DNA from: Pontibacterium sp049603715
GTDB lineage: Bacteria > Pseudomonadota > Gammaproteobacteria > Pseudomonadales > Balneatricaceae
DNA: 64,000 bases
Reading direction: 5' to 3'
NCBI GenBank assembly: GCA_049603715.1
Contig: JBMYSW010000003.1
Span: 62,001-126,000, forward strand
The position numbers and the translations under genes were made by a program. The notes beneath the pieces were generated by a model that saw nothing but the letters and a program-made list of their open reading frames with translations, was not told where the DNA came from and made no database searches. Below are positions 43,990-52,352 of this stretch, in pieces; position 1 is the stretch's first letter, and the number at the start of each line of letters is the position of its first letter.

Positions 43990-45084
43990 CTAAGGCGCTT
44001 TCACTTGGTCACCGCTAGAAACTACATTCGTACTGCTGAGGATTAGCGCGTACGACACCTTTTCAAAGGTTTTAAAGACCATAGCAATACCTGACCGCTC
44101 GGCAGGCAAGGTCACCACTTCTTCAGTAATCGGGTCGACTACGGCCTCGCCTTTACGATGAATCGCAAACACGTCGCCTTCTTGAATATCTTGATTAGTA
44201 CCCAAGTTCACGGCAATTACATTGTACTGACCGCCGTCACGAACACCGCCTAAGACCGACAGCACCACACCTTGGGTGTCTTCTGCCACCGCCTTGGGAT
44301 AAAACACAGAGCGAATATCTTGCGACTCCAGCGGCAATACACGGTCTTGCGTTCGCAGCTCTTGGTATGAGCGATTTACATTAAGGCTCAATATATCGCT
44401 TTCTTTGGCCACCAAAGTGACATCGGCGATTTTGGTAAGCTCATAGCCTAATAGCTCATTGGTTGTAGGGTCGCGATAATCGCCTGTTGCGCGAAAAACT
44501 TGCTGCTTAAGCTCTTGGTCAAGCAGCTCGCCACGGGCATACACACGGTCGCCGGCACCGGCGATAATACGACGATCTTTGCTCGCCAAGATGTACGGGG
44601 CTTCGAGGTAGCTTTGCTCAGACATTACGCGGTTATCTTCTAAAAAGGCGAGAATGTCCTTAAGTCGAATCATTGGAATAGCGCGTGCCAACGGCTCAGC
44701 CTTGAGGCTAGGGCCCAGCTTGCGCATGGCGCGTTTAACCTTGAGCTGAGGTTTGCCATCCACCCAGACCAAATAAATCACATCGCCTGGGTAAATTAGG
44801 TGCGGGTTATGTATTTGGCTATTAAAGCCCCAAAGCTCTGGCCAGCGCCAAGGGGTGTCCAAAAACATCGCAGAAATATCCCAAAGGGTGTCGCCTTTCA
44901 CCACAACATATTCGTTCGGGCGATCGTCTTTTAGCTTAAGCACATCACCTGCCCAAGACAGGCTTGGACTCCATGCCACGGTCAAAAGAGCACCCGCAGC
45001 CAATACACGGCGCAGTGGCTTTGTACGTATACTTAGGCGACGCATCGCTTGGGCAAAATAGGATGTATCTGGGCTGAGCTTCAT
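43990..45084 (-). CDS. LysM-domain peptidoglycan-binding protein
   Basis: This 364-residue exported protein has an N-terminal signal sequence (hydrophobic VLAAGALLTVAWSPSLSWA, about residues 27-45) and one LysM domain (NEYVVVKGDTLWDISAMF to HLIYPGDVIYLVW, about 55-107). The rest is a conserved C-terminal part of unknown function. It is the usual gene between dprA and def in gammaproteobacteria. The ATG at 45084 has AAGGA upstream; an upstream start at 45159 would place the signal peptide too far inside. Confidence 0.9.
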   Translation of the reverse strand: MKLSPDTSYFAQAMRRLSIRTKPLRRVLAAGALLTVAWSPSLSWAGDVLKLKDDRPNEYVVVKGDTLWDISAMFLDTPWRWPELWGFNSQIHNPHLIYPGDVIYLVWVDGKPQLKVKRAMRKLGPSLKAEPLARAIPMIRLKDILAFLEDNRVMSEQSYLEAPYILASKDRRIIAGAGDRVYARGELLDQELKQQVFRATGDYRDPTTNELLGYELTKIADVTLVAKESDILSLNVNRSYQELRTQDRVLPLESQDIRSVFYPKAVAEDTQGVVLSVLGGVRDGGQYNVIAVNLGTNQDIQEGDVFAIHRKGEAVVDPITEEVVTLPAERSGIAMVFKTFEKVSYALILSSTNVVSSGDQVKAP

Positions 45085-45598
45085 TTGCTGTCCTTCGCCG
45101 CAAGGGGCTCTCGTGTGACTAAAATTAGACGAAAACACTCTTTTTACAGCCCAGCGCATCGCTGCAAGCTAGGCTAGGGGTTTTAATGCACCATTTACGC
45201 CAGTCATTGCACACATCATGGCGAATGTGAGCCTTTAGGCATCACTTTTGGCGTGTGCATAGCGATTAGCCAATATTAACCCGTGATAAAGGATACATTA
45301 AGGCATTGTGTAGGTATAATAGCCCAATCGATCACAGGGTTTTGCAATTATTTAGCCTCGAGGCTCGCTCTTTTTGGCTCTTTTTGGCGATTTTCGTGTT
45401 TTGGTTAAGCCAGCGCAGGCCTAACCCCTCTAACACCCCGCCAACTCATTGGGCGCATGCTGCCCACGTGCACCCTTGCTGCTAATGTATTTCCCGAATA
45501 GGGCCGTCCCTTAAACGCTTGCTTCGCTTGCCTAGTATAGGGTCAGCCACTCAATTTTGTATGTACTGGGCATGCCCAGATAATCAGCTGATAGACAC
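45085..45598. promoter_or_regulatory. Divergent promoter region between the LysM gene and def
   Basis: This is a 514-bp gap without a supported gene. A TATAAT hexamer at 45315-45320 faces def but lacks a good -35. A perfect 14-bp palindrome CTGGGCATGCCCAG is at 45567-45580, ending 18 bp before the def start. I found no tRNA or recognisable riboswitch here. Confidence 0.5.
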
Positions 45599-46105
45599 AT
45601 GGCATTACTAAATATTCTAGAGTTTCCAGATACGCGCTTGCGTACCGTAGCGACACCGGTTGAAGAAGTAACCGACGAGATTCGCACCATTATCGACGAC
45701 ATGTTTGAAACCATGTACGACGCACCGGGCATTGGCCTTGCCGCTACCCAGGTGAACATTCACAAACGCATCGTGGTAATGGACTTGTCGGAAGACCACA
45801 GCGAACCGATGGTCTTCATCAACCCTGAGTTTGAAATTCTAGACGAAGAGCCACACACCTACCAAGAAGGCTGCCTTTCGGTGCCGGGCTTTTACGAAGA
45901 AGTGGTTCGTCCACAAAAGGTGATGATTCGCGCCCTTGATCGCGACGGTAACGCCTTTGAGCTTGAAGCTAATGAGCTGCTCGCGGTGTGCATCCAACAC
46001 GAAATTGATCACCTTAATGGCAAGCTCTTTGTTGATCACATTTCATCGCTTAAGCGAACACGCATTCGTAAAAAGCTAGAAAAGCAACATCGCCAAAAAG
46101 CGTAA
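45599..46105 (+). CDS. def: Peptide deformylase
   Basis: This 168-residue metalloenzyme removes the formyl group from new proteins. All three motifs are present: GIGLAATQ, EGCLSVP and QHEIDHLNG (HExxH). It precedes fmt, whose product adds the formyl group to initiator tRNA, but a strong terminator lies between the two. No good ribosome binding site is seen; the upstream palindrome lies within 20 bp of the start. Confidence 0.96.
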   Translation: MALLNILEFPDTRLRTVATPVEEVTDEIRTIIDDMFETMYDAPGIGLAATQVNIHKRIVVMDLSEDHSEPMVFINPEFEILDEEPHTYQEGCLSVPGFYEEVVRPQKVMIRALDRDGNAFELEANELLAVCIQHEIDHLNGKLFVDHISSLKRTRIRKKLEKQHRQKA

Positions 46106-46125
46106 CGCTCATCCCCGATTGGTAT

Positions 46126-46156
46126 AAACAGGCTTAGGTTTCTAAGCCTGTTTTTT
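46126..46156 (+). terminator. Rho-independent terminator between def and fmt
   Basis: A perfect 10-bp stem ACAGGCTTAG / CTAAGCCTGT with a GTTT loop is followed by six T residues. Confidence 0.9.
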
Positions 46157-46176
46157 GTTTTAAGGACTTGCACATT

Positions 46177-47130
46177 ATGTCGAGCGCACTTCGCATCTTA
46201 TTTGCTGGTACACCTGACTTTGCGGCGACCAGCCTTGCCGCACTTTTAAACACCGAACATCAAGTAGTGGGGGTTTACACCCAACCCGACCGCCCTTCGG
46301 GCCGTGGCCGCAAACTGACACCTAGCCCTGTTAAAGCATTAGCACTGGAGCACGGCATTGAAGTTATGCAACCCACTTCACTAAAAGACAGCGATGCGCA
46401 AGCCGTATTGGCCGCCTTTAACGCCGACATTATGGTTGTTGTTGCTTACGGATTATTGTTGCCAAAGGCCGTACTCGATACGCCACGTTTGGGCTGTATC
46501 AATATTCACGGCTCACTGTTACCTCGTTGGCGAGGTGCTGCACCGATTCATCGTGCAGTGTTAGCGGGTGATAACAAAACCGGCATCACCATTATGCAAA
46601 TGGATGAAGGCCTAGACACCGGTGACATGCTGCACATTCGCGAGTGTGATATCACTCCGGACATGACCAGCGGCCAACTGCACGACCAACTTGCCGAGCT
46701 AGGCGCTACATCGGTGGTAGAAGCACTGACTCAAATTGCCAACGGCGAAGCAGTAGCAACACCACAGCCCGAAGAGGGCACAACCTACGCCCATAAGCTC
46801 ACCAAAGAAGAAGGGCAAATGGACTGGACACTCAGCGCAGAAGCACTGCAACGTAAAGTCAAAGGCTTATCCCCTTGGCCTGTGGCTTATACCTCCATTG
46901 GCGATAAAACCCTGCGCGTTTGGGATGCCGAAGTAGCCAGCACATCATCGTCTGCGCAACCCGGTGAGGTTGTTTCTCTCGACGATCAACGCATTCAAGT
47001 CGCTTGTGGTGAGGGCGTTTTAAGCCTGACCTATATCCAGTTACCGGGTAGTAAAGCCATGGCATCAGACCAAGTACTAAACGCCAAAGCGGCTATGTTC
47101 GCACCGGGCACACGTTTAGGCTCGTTATGA
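46177..47130 (+). CDS. fmt: Methionyl-tRNA formyltransferase
   Basis: This 317-residue enzyme formylates initiator Met-tRNA using 10-formyl-tetrahydrofolate. It has the N-terminal formyltransferase fold (LRILFAGTPDFAATSLAALL, HGSLLPRWRGAAPIHRA, with catalytic Asn/His/Asp in the surrounding segments) and the C-terminal tRNA-binding domain. The ATG at 46177 is preferred over a TTG at 46168. It overlaps rsmB by 4 bp. Confidence 0.96.
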   Translation: MSSALRILFAGTPDFAATSLAALLNTEHQVVGVYTQPDRPSGRGRKLTPSPVKALALEHGIEVMQPTSLKDSDAQAVLAAFNADIMVVVAYGLLLPKAVLDTPRLGCINIHGSLLPRWRGAAPIHRAVLAGDNKTGITIMQMDEGLDTGDMLHIRECDITPDMTSGQLHDQLAELGATSVVEALTQIANGEAVATPQPEEGTTYAHKLTKEEGQMDWTLSAEALQRKVKGLSPWPVAYTSIGDKTLRVWDAEVASTSSSAQPGEVVSLDDQRIQVACGEGVLSLTYIQLPGSKAMASDQVLNAKAAMFAPGTRLGSL

Positions 47131-48428
47131 ATATTCGCGCGTTAGCGGCAGAAGTTGTCGGCGACATTCTTAATCATCATGGTTCGTTAAAAGCCTGTTT
47201 ACCCGAAGCGCTTGATCGTTGCCCAGCCAATGAACGACCGCTGTTGACCCAGCTTTGCTACGGCGTCATGCGCGACTATCACACACTCAACGTGATTGCC
47301 GCCCAGCTGTTTAATCGACCTATTAAACCCCGTGATTACGATATTCGTGCGCTTGTGCTTATTGGTTTATATCAGCTACGTGAGCTTCGTATTCCTGAAC
47401 ACGCCATTCTTAACGAAACGGTGGAAGCGACTTATCAGCTTGATAAAGAATGGGCGCGCAAACTCGTCAACGCCGTTTTAAGGCGCTATACCCGCGAACG
47501 TGACAGCCTAGATGCCTGCATCGAAAAGAGCGAACCGGCTACTTACAAGCACCCAGACTGGATGATTCAAAAGCTAAAAGGCAATTGGCCAGACCATTGG
47601 CAAAGCATTTTAGAAGGGAACAACCATCAAGGGCCGCTCACGCTAAGAATTAATACTGCGTTGGTTTCACGTGAAACATACCTCGCTCAATTAGCTGAGG
47701 CGGGCCTAGAGGCGGAATCCACCGAGCATAGCCCACAAGGTATTCGCCTTGCACAGAGCACCTTAATACCTGAGCTACCTGGCTATAACGAAGGCTGGTT
47801 TAGCGTACAAGACGAAGCTGCACAACTTGCAGGGCAACTGCTACCTGTACCCGCAAACGGCCGCGTTTTAGATGCCTGTGCTGCGCCGGGCGGAAAGCTC
47901 ACTCATTTACTTGAGCTTCACCCTACGGCAGAAGTGACTGCAATTGAGCTAGAACCCCGACGAATGGCAAAGGTCGAAGAAAACCTAGAACGCCTTGGTC
48001 TAAACGCTGGCCTGATCGTAGGTGATGCGTCATCAAACGATTGGTGGGACCAAAAGCCTTTTGACTCCATTCTAGTGGACGCGCCGTGTTCGGCCGTAGG
48101 TGTGATTCGCCGCAACCCCGACATAAAATACCTGCGCAAAAACGAGGATATTGGCCAACTGGCGAATACCCAACTTGCGGTGCTAAACAACCTTTGGGGC
48201 ATGCTGGCACCGGGTGGCACCCTTGTTTACGCCACCTGTTCGGTCTTTACTCAAGAAAACGAACGCCTAATCGCTCGCTTTTTAAAGCAAGATAACATCG
48301 ACGCAGAGCACCAAAGCATTGATGCAGCATGGGGACTTGAGCGTGACTATGGGCGACAATTGTTCCCACAGACACAAAGTCACGATGGCTTTTATTATGC
48401 CGTGCTAAAAAAACCAACAAGACGTTAA
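47127..48428 (+). CDS. rsmB: 16S rRNA (cytosine967-C5)-methyltransferase RsmB
   Basis: This 433-residue enzyme has an N-terminal NusB-like RNA-binding domain (about 1-135) and a C-terminal SAM-dependent methyltransferase domain (DACAAPGGKLTHLLE, DAPCSAVGVIRRNPDIK, YATCSVF). The two cysteines in DAPCS and ATCS are the catalytic pair of the family. The start overlaps fmt (ATGA). The coding sequence contains a perfect parS-type palindrome at 47663-47678. Confidence 0.95.
   Translation: MNIRALAAEVVGDILNHHGSLKACLPEALDRCPANERPLLTQLCYGVMRDYHTLNVIAAQLFNRPIKPRDYDIRALVLIGLYQLRELRIPEHAILNETVEATYQLDKEWARKLVNAVLRRYTRERDSLDACIEKSEPATYKHPDWMIQKLKGNWPDHWQSILEGNNHQGPLTLRINTALVSRETYLAQLAEAGLEAESTEHSPQGIRLAQSTLIPELPGYNEGWFSVQDEAAQLAGQLLPVPANGRVLDACAAPGGKLTHLLELHPTAEVTAIELEPRRMAKVEENLERLGLNAGLIVGDASSNDWWDQKPFDSILVDAPCSAVGVIRRNPDIKYLRKNEDIGQLANTQLAVLNNLWGMLAPGGTLVYATCSVFTQENERLIARFLKQDNIDAEHQSIDAAWGLERDYGRQLFPQTQSHDGFYYAVLKKPTRR
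47663..47678. other. parS: parS-type ParB-binding site inside rsmB
   Basis: GGTTTCACGTGAAACA contains the perfect 14-bp palindrome GTTTCACGTGAAAC, matching the chromosomal parS consensus TGTTTCACGTGAAACA at 15 of 16 positions. It lies within 20 kb of the origin gap, the usual zone. Confidence 0.9.
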
Positions 48429-48434
48429 CCGACA

Positions 48435-49811
48435 ATGAAGATCATAATTCTTGGTGCGGGCCAGGTAGGCGGCACCCTAGCGGAAAACCTCGCAAACGAA
48501 GCCAACGACATTACCGTGGTAGACTTTGACTCCGGACGCTTGCGAGAGCTACAAGACCGTTTAGATATTCGCACGGTAGAAGGGAAGGCCTCTTACCCTT
48601 CGGTGTTGGAACAGTCGGGCGCGCGTGACGCGGATATGCTGATTGCCGTAACCAACTCCGACGAAGTAAATATGATCGCCTGCCAGTTGGCAGCCACATT
48701 GTTTAAGACGCCGACCAAAATCGCACGTGTTCGGGAGCATGAGTACCTTCGTCAAAACGAAGCCATCTTCTGTGACAAGTCCATTCCTATTGATGTATTA
48801 ATCAGCCCCGAACAGCTGGTTACGCGTCATATCCATCGCCTTATTGAATACCCAGGTGCGCTGCAGGTTCTGGACTTTTCAGACGGCCGTGCTCAGCTAG
48901 TGGCAGTTAAAGCCTATTATGGTGGGCCGCTCGTTGGCCGTGAGATCGCTTACTTGCGCTCCCATATGCCGAATGTTGATACACGGGTAGCGGCTATTTT
49001 CCGCAGCGGAAGCCCAATTATCCCTCAAGGCAGCACCGTCATCGAAGCAGATGATGAGGTCTTCTTTATTGCTGCACGGGATGATATTCGCGCTGTGATG
49101 AGCGAGCTTCGCCGCCTTGATCGACCTTACAAGCGCATCATGATCGCCGGTGGCGGTAACATTGGTGCCCGCTTGGCTGAATACATAGAGGGCGATTATC
49201 AGGTCAAAATCATCGAGCGCAGCTTGCAGCGCTGTAACCTCTTGGCCCGTTCGTTAAACAACACCATTGTATTACACGGCAGCGCCTCGGACCGCGACCT
49301 ACTGCTTGAAGAAAACATCGAAGACACTGATGTATTCTGTGCCCTAACCAACGACGACGAAGCCAACATCATGGCCTCTATGCTAGCCAAGCGAATGGGC
49401 GCGCGAACAGTAATGGCGTTGATTAACAATCCAGCCTATGTGGACTTAATTCAAGGTGGCGAAATTGACATCGCTATCTCACCACAACAAACCACCATTG
49501 GTGCATTGCTGACACACGTAAGGCGAGGGGATGTAGCCTCTGTTCACTCCTTACGCCGCGGTGCAGCCGAGGCGCTTGAGGCCGTCGCCCACGGTGATGC
49601 TAAGTCGTCAAAAGTGGTGGGCCGTATGATCGAAGAGATCGACCTACCGCCGGGCACGACCATTGGCGCTTTGGTTCGTGAAGACAAGGTAGTGATTGCA
49701 CACGACGACGTTGTTATCGAAAACGGCGACCACGTCATCTTGTTCTTGATCGACAAAAAGTACATTAGCGACGTAGAGCGACTCTTCCAAGTCGGCTTAA
49801 CCTTCTTCTAA
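48435..49811 (+). CDS. trkA: Trk potassium uptake NAD-binding regulatory protein
   Basis: This 458-residue cytoplasmic protein gates the TrkH channel. It consists of two RCK units, each with a Rossmann NAD site (MKIIILGAGQVGGTLAENLA at 1-20; RIMIAGGGNIGARLAEYI near 235) and a TrkA-C domain. It lies 6 bp after rsmB and 16 bp before trkH, so the potassium system is encoded as one unit here. Confidence 0.95.
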   Translation: MKIIILGAGQVGGTLAENLANEANDITVVDFDSGRLRELQDRLDIRTVEGKASYPSVLEQSGARDADMLIAVTNSDEVNMIACQLAATLFKTPTKIARVREHEYLRQNEAIFCDKSIPIDVLISPEQLVTRHIHRLIEYPGALQVLDFSDGRAQLVAVKAYYGGPLVGREIAYLRSHMPNVDTRVAAIFRSGSPIIPQGSTVIEADDEVFFIAARDDIRAVMSELRRLDRPYKRIMIAGGGNIGARLAEYIEGDYQVKIIERSLQRCNLLARSLNNTIVLHGSASDRDLLLEENIEDTDVFCALTNDDEANIMASMLAKRMGARTVMALINNPAYVDLIQGGEIDIAISPQQTTIGALLTHVRRGDVASVHSLRRGAAEALEAVAHGDAKSSKVVGRMIEEIDLPPGTTIGALVREDKVVIAHDDVVIENGDHVILFLIDKKYISDVERLFQVGLTFF

Positions 49812-49827
49812 GCACAGAGAAACGGCC

Positions 49828-51276
49828 ATGCACTATCGCGTTATTCTCCGAATTTTGGGCATCCTGCTGATGATCTTCAGCATCACCATGTTGCCTCCTT
49901 TGGGCATCGCGCTTATTTATGAAGACGGCGCAGCCAAAGCATTTATGTCTGCCTTCTTTATTACCTTGCTAACGGGCTTCGCCCTGTGGGCACCTGTGGC
50001 CCACGTAGCGGGAGATTTAAGGACACGAGATGGTTTCGTAGTCACGGTGCTGTTCTGGTCTGTCCTGGGGCTGTTTGGTGCCTTCCCGCTCATGCTCGCA
50101 GACCACCCACATCTCAGCTTTGTTGATGCCTTATTTGAGTCGTTATCTGGGCTTACCACCACAGGTGCCACGGTAATGACAGGCATCGACTACTTACCCA
50201 AGTCGATCCTGTTTTATCGCCAGCAACTTCAATGGTTGGGCGGCATGGGTATCATCGTTTTAGCTGTTGCCATTCTGCCAATGCTTGGTGTCGGCGGCAT
50301 GCAGTTGTACCGCGCCGAAACACCTGGGCCAGTGAAAGACTCCAAACTCACACCGCGCATTACCGAAACCGCAAAAGCGCTTTGGTACATCTACCTATCG
50401 CTAACCATCGCCTGCGCCCTTGGTTATTGGGCTGCCGGAATGACTCTTTTTGACGCCGTAGGTCACAGCTTCTCGACGGTAGCGATCGGCGGCTTTTCGA
50501 CCCACGACGCCAGTATCGGCTACTTTGATAGCCCTCTGATCGAAGCCATTTGTATCTTCTTTATGGTGCTTTCGGGTATTAACTTTGGCCTTCACTTTTT
50601 TGCCTGGAAGGTAAAAAGCATCAGCCATTACGCCAAAGACCCAGAGGTGCTGTTTTACATGGGCACCTTATTATTTATCACGGTGCTCGCATGTGTGGCG
50701 CTCATCGTTACCGAAACCTATGGCTTTGGCGAGTCAATTCGTAAGGCAACCTTTATGGTTGTGTCCATCGCAACCACCACAGGTTTTGGTACCGCCGACT
50801 TTGCCAACTGGCCTGTTATGCTGCCTTTCTTGTTATTCCTCTCAGCCTTTGCCGGCGGCTGCGCTGGCTCAACAGGTGGTGGTATGAAGGTCATTCGCGT
50901 CCTGCTAATCCTTAAACAGGGGTACCGTGAGATACAGCGCCTCGTGCACCCCAGCGCAGTCATCCCGGTAAAACTGGGTAACAAGCCCATTTCAGACAGA
51001 GTGCTTGAGGCCGTATGGGGCTTCTTCTCCGTTTACCTAATTGTGTTTGTAGTGATGCTTTTGATCTTGCTAGCCACTGGCCTTGATCAGGTCACCGCAT
51101 GGTCAGCCGTCGGCGCAGCACTCAACAATTTGGGCCCAGGGTTGGGCGAGGTTTCGGCTCATTATGGCGACATAAACTCCGCAGCAAAGTGGGTGCTTTG
51201 TTTTGCCATGCTACTCGGCCGACTTGAAGTCTTTACCTTGTTGGTTCTGTTTACGCCGATCTTCTGGCGTAGATAA
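49828..51276 (+). CDS. trkH: Trk potassium uptake membrane protein
   Basis: This 482-residue potassium channel/transporter has four repeated pore-loop units whose filter segments are visible as SGLTTTGATV, STVAIGGFS, SIATTTGFG and NNLGPGLG. It works with TrkA upstream. The length matches TrkH. A perfect 11-bp hairpin at 51286-51310 follows the stop. Confidence 0.95.
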   Translation: MHYRVILRILGILLMIFSITMLPPLGIALIYEDGAAKAFMSAFFITLLTGFALWAPVAHVAGDLRTRDGFVVTVLFWSVLGLFGAFPLMLADHPHLSFVDALFESLSGLTTTGATVMTGIDYLPKSILFYRQQLQWLGGMGIIVLAVAILPMLGVGGMQLYRAETPGPVKDSKLTPRITETAKALWYIYLSLTIACALGYWAAGMTLFDAVGHSFSTVAIGGFSTHDASIGYFDSPLIEAICIFFMVLSGINFGLHFFAWKVKSISHYAKDPEVLFYMGTLLFITVLACVALIVTETYGFGESIRKATFMVVSIATTTGFGTADFANWPVMLPFLLFLSAFAGGCAGSTGGGMKVIRVLLILKQGYREIQRLVHPSAVIPVKLGNKPISDRVLEAVWGFFSVYLIVFVVMLLILLATGLDQVTAWSAVGAALNNLGPGLGEVSAHYGDINSAAKWVLCFAMLLGRLEVFTLLVLFTPIFWRR

Positions 51277-51285
51277 CCCATTTAA

Positions 51286-51310
51286 GCCTAAGGAAGGGGC
51301 TTCCTTAGGC
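51286..51310 (+). terminator. Hairpin after trkH, possible terminator
   Basis: A perfect 11-bp stem GCCTAAGGAAG / CTTCCTTAGGC has a three-base loop but no T tract directly after it. Confidence 0.6.
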
Positions 51311-51352
51311 GGTTGCGCGTCTAAACGGCGACGCATTTTTAATCTATTCGTG

Positions 51353-51358
51353 TATAAT
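51353..51358 (+). promoter_or_regulatory. Likely -10 element of the glyQS promoter
   Basis: TATAAT lies 30 bp before the glyQ start in an AT-rich stretch downstream of the trkH hairpin. The -35 at the usual distance is weak. Confidence 0.5.
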
Positions 51359-51387
51359 TTCGGCCTTTATTTTAGGCCAATATTTAA

Positions 51388-52350
51388 ATGGTGAACTCCG
51401 TGACAGATCAGGTTTCTCCAGATGTAAGCACCTTTCAGGGGCTTATTCTCGCGTTACAATCCTATTGGGCAGAGCAGGGCTGCGTTATCGTACAGCCGCT
51501 TGATATGGAAGTAGGCGCGGGTACATTCCATCCTTCAACCTTCCTTCGCGCAATCGGCCCAGAGAGTTGGAGTTCGGCCTACGTTCAACCAAGCCGCCGT
51601 CCAACCGACGGTCGTTATGGCGAAAACCCAAACCGCTTGCAACACTACTACCAGTTCCAAGTGGTACTTAAGCCATCACCCGACAACATCCAAGAGCTCT
51701 ACCTAGGCTCACTCGAAAAAATGGGTGTTGACCTAAGCGTACACGACGTTCGCTTTGTAGAAGATAACTGGGAATCTCCAACCCTAGGCGCATGGGGCCT
51801 AGGCTGGGAAGTATGGCTAAACGGCATGGAAGTAACTCAGTTTACTTACTTCCAGCAAGCAGGCGGCCTTGAGTGCTACCCAGTGACTGGTGAGATCACT
51901 TACGGTCTTGAGCGTATCGCAATGTACCTTCAGGGCGTAGACAGCGTTTACGACCTAGTGTGGGCGAAACAGCCAGACGGCTCTATCGTGACCTACGGCG
52001 ATGTGTTCCACCAAAACGAAGTCGAGATGTCTGCTTACAACTTTGAGCACGCTGATGTGCCTGCGCTCTTTGCTAACTTCGACCATTACGAAAAAGAGTG
52101 CATGAAGGTCCTCGAAGCAGGTCTTCCTTTGCCAGCCTACGAAATGGTACTCAAAGCGTCACATACATTTAACTTGCTAGATGCTCGTCACGCCATCTCT
52201 GTGACAGAACGCCAGCGCTACATTTTACGCGTACGCACGCTTGCTCGCGCCGTAGCAGGTGCTTACTTCGAAGCACGTAAAGCATTGGGCTTCCCACTCG
52301 CGCCCGAAAACCTACGCCAAGAAGTATTGGCTGACTCTAAGGAGAAGTAA
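51388..52350 (+). CDS. glyQ: Glycyl-tRNA synthetase alpha subunit
   Basis: This 320-residue catalytic subunit of the heterotetrameric bacterial GlyRS charges tRNA-Gly. Hallmarks are YWAEQGCVIVQPLDMEVGAG, HPSTFLRAIGPESW and EVTQFTYFQQAGG. Starts at 51388 (ATG) and 51400 (GTG) are both possible; homology begins about ten residues later. It is followed after 2 bp by glyS. Confidence 0.96.
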   Translation: MVNSVTDQVSPDVSTFQGLILALQSYWAEQGCVIVQPLDMEVGAGTFHPSTFLRAIGPESWSSAYVQPSRRPTDGRYGENPNRLQHYYQFQVVLKPSPDNIQELYLGSLEKMGVDLSVHDVRFVEDNWESPTLGAWGLGWEVWLNGMEVTQFTYFQQAGGLECYPVTGEITYGLERIAMYLQGVDSVYDLVWAKQPDGSIVTYGDVFHQNEVEMSAYNFEHADVPALFANFDHYEKECMKVLEAGLPLPAYEMVLKASHTFNLLDARHAISVTERQRYILRVRTLARAVAGAYFEARKALGFPLAPENLRQEVLADSKEK

Positions 52351-52352
52351 GC

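Noticed and set aside
45085..45598. tRNA or riboswitch in the long gap before def
   Set aside because: No cloverleaf, anticodon arm or known riboswitch core could be traced by eye.
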